Positions 6,705 to 7,985 of a stretch of DNA of 7,985 nt are shown here, piece by piece. This DNA is from Clostridiales bacterium. Its GTDB lineage: Bacteria; Bacillota; Clostridia; Oscillospirales; Oscillospiraceae. How positions within the stretch are numbered: the first letter of the stretch is position 1; every line of letters starts with the position of its first letter. The notes below the pieces were generated by a model. That model ran no database searches. It was not told the DNA's origin and saw nothing but the letters and a program-made list of their open reading frames with translations. The stretch lies in assembly GCA_017577345.1 (NCBI GenBank), contig PITX01000053.1, forward strand, positions 1 through 7,985, given 5' to 3'. Both the position numbers and the translations under genes were made by a program.

Positions 6705-6714
6705 CAATTTGTCG

Positions 6715-7985
6715 ATGTATCTGAAACAACTTGAAATTCAGGGCTTCAAATCTTTCCCTGATAAGACGGTTGTCAGCTTCGGTCATGACATTACCGCGAT
6801 CGTCGGACCGAACGGCAGCGGAAAATCAAATATTTCTGACGCGATCCGCTGGGTCATGGGCGAGCAGAACTCCAGATCTCTGCGCGGTCAGAAGATGGAG
6901 GATGTCATTTTCGGCGGTACGGAGAAGCGTGCACAGGTCGGCTTTGCCGAGGCAACGCTTGTCCTGGATAATTCCGACCGCGCACTGCGCTATGACGCGG
7001 ATGAGCTGATGATCACACGCCGGTATTACCGATCCGGCGAAAGTGAGTTCTATATCAACAAGCAGTCTGTCCGTCTGCGCGATGTCAATGAGCTGTTCAT
7101 GGATACCGGACTCGGCAGAGAGGGCTATTCCAATATCAGCCAGGGCAGAATTGACGAAATTCTTTCTCTGAAAAGCACAGATCGCCGTGAAATTTTTGAA
7201 GAGGCGGCAGGTATCTCCAAATACCGCCACCGCAAGGAGGAAACAGAACGCCGCCTTGCAAATACGGAAGAAAATTTGCTTCGTATCGGTGACAAAATTT
7301 CCGAGCTGGAGCTGCAGGTCGAACCGCTGCGCGAGCAGTCGGAAAAGGCAAAGAAATTTCTGACCTTCCGGGACGAGCTCAAGGGCGTCGAGGTCGCCTT
7401 ATGGCTGCATAACCTTGATAAGCTCAGCGCTACTGCGAGAAAGGCGGAGGAGGATTATCATTCCGCGGCCTTTATTCTTCAGCAGGAGCACGCCGCACTG
7501 GATCAGCTCTATGTCACTGCGGAAACGCTCAGCTTTGACCTGCACAACCGCGATATGCAGACCGATCAGCTCCGCGAGCAGATTTCCGAGAGCGAAGCGC
7601 TCGTGCAGGGCATCCGCAGTGAAATTGCCGTGCTTCGCACGAACAGCGAAAACTGTCTTGCGAATATGGAACGCATCCGTTTGGAAATGGCAGAGCAGGA
7701 GAGCCGCAGCGGCGGCATCGGCGAACAGATCGCTGCTTTGGAGGCGAGAATATCCGAAATTACAGAAGAGGCGGATAAGCTGTCCGTGAAGCTCCGTGAA
7801 GCGGAAGCTGAGGGAAAAAAGCTTGCCGACTCCGCCGACGGCATGACAAAACGGTACTTAACGCTCCGTAATGAGCAGGAACGATTGCGCACGGAGCAGT
7901 CTGCAAAGGGCGCGGATCTGTCTGCCGCTGAGGATTCTCTCAGTCGCAGCACAGAGCGCAGAGCACAGGTCAGCGCCGACGGTGG
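6715..7985 (+). CDS. smc: Chromosome segregation protein SMC, N-terminal part
   Basis: SMC forms the core of bacterial condensin with ScpA and ScpB. It loads near the origin and extrudes DNA loops so that sister chromosomes separate. The frame is open from the ATG at 6715 to the right edge, giving 423 complete codons of a protein usually near 1,180 residues; the hinge, second coiled coil and Walker B/signature half lie outside. The N-terminal ATPase lobe shows LEIQGFKSF (6-14), Walker A GPNGSGKS (31-38), SDAIRWVMGEQ (41-51), SLRGQKMEDVIFGG (55-68, with the conserved arginine R57) and the Q-loop SNISQGRIDEIL (139-150). The FEEAAGISKYRHRKEE segment (161-176) leads into a long coiled coil from about 165 to the end, rich in Glu, Lys, Arg, Leu and Ala. 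It is separated from rnc by a terminator and its own promoter. ftsY often follows in relatives but lies outside this window. Confidence 0.97.
   Translation, partial: MYLKQLEIQGFKSFPDKTVVSFGHDITAIVGPNGSGKSNISDAIRWVMGEQNSRSLRGQKMEDVIFGGTEKRAQVGFAEATLVLDNSDRALRYDADELMITRRYYRSGESEFYINKQSVRLRDVNELFMDTGLGREGYSNISQGRIDEILSLKSTDRREIFEEAAGISKYRHRKEETERRLANTEENLLRIGDKISELELQVEPLREQSEKAKKFLTFRDELKGVEVALWLHNLDKLSATARKAEEDYHSAAFILQQEHAALDQLYVTAETLSFDLHNRDMQTDQLREQISESEALVQGIRSEIAVLRTNSENCLANMERIRLEMAEQESRSGGIGEQIAALEARISEITEEADKLSVKLREAEAEGKKLADSADGMTKRYLTLRNEQERLRTEQSAKGADLSAAEDSLSRSTERRAQVSADG

Noticed and set aside
1..7985. A previously undescribed defence, mobile or biosynthetic system
   Set aside because: Every long + strand frame is a well-known housekeeping gene in a familiar order, with no unexplained coding region, integrase, transposase, repeat array or compositional break.

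Overview
This window is an ordinary housekeeping stretch of a Firmicutes-type genome. Gene content and order (TrmH-family methyltransferase, dprA, topA, trmFO, plsX, rnc, smc, all on the + strand) suggest class Clostridia. The fairly high G+C (roughly half or a little more, by eye) and the plsX/rnc/smc neighbourhood fit an Oscillospiraceae/Ruminococcaceae-like gut bacterium. The family-level placement is inference; Firmicutes-type is well supported, especially by folate/FAD-dependent TrmFO next to topA and dprA.

Layout. Bases 1-155 hold the last 50 codons of a SpoU/TrmH-type RNA 2'-O-methyltransferase. After 25 bp comes dprA (181-1398), then topA after a 21-bp gap (1420-3597). The next three genes are chained by overlaps: topA/trmFO by 4 bp (ATGA), trmFO/plsX by 17 bp, and plsX/rnc by 11 bp. 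This implies one polycistronic mRNA with translational coupling. The run ends at a perfect 24-bp palindrome plus T-tract (6594-6621) whose stem contains the rnc stop codon. A 110-bp intergenic region follows, with an extended -10 promoter and a thrice-repeated octamer. It drives smc (6715 onward), which runs off the right edge after 423 codons. The window is otherwise densely coding, with no RNA genes, mobile elements or CRISPR seen.

Functional picture. The products maintain DNA (DprA for incoming single strands, topoisomerase I for negative supercoils, SMC for chromosome compaction), modify or process RNA (TrmH-like, TrmFO, RNase III) and start phospholipid synthesis (PlsX). This is a growth-related cluster, not a dedicated pathway.

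I found no undescribed multi-gene system. The points most worth a second look are regulatory: a near-consensus promoter-like sequence inside the poorly conserved DprA linker (1172-1200) that could give topA and downstream genes their own transcript, and the repeated octamer around the smc promoter and ribosome-binding site. Also notable is the absence of acpP and fab genes between plsX and rnc.
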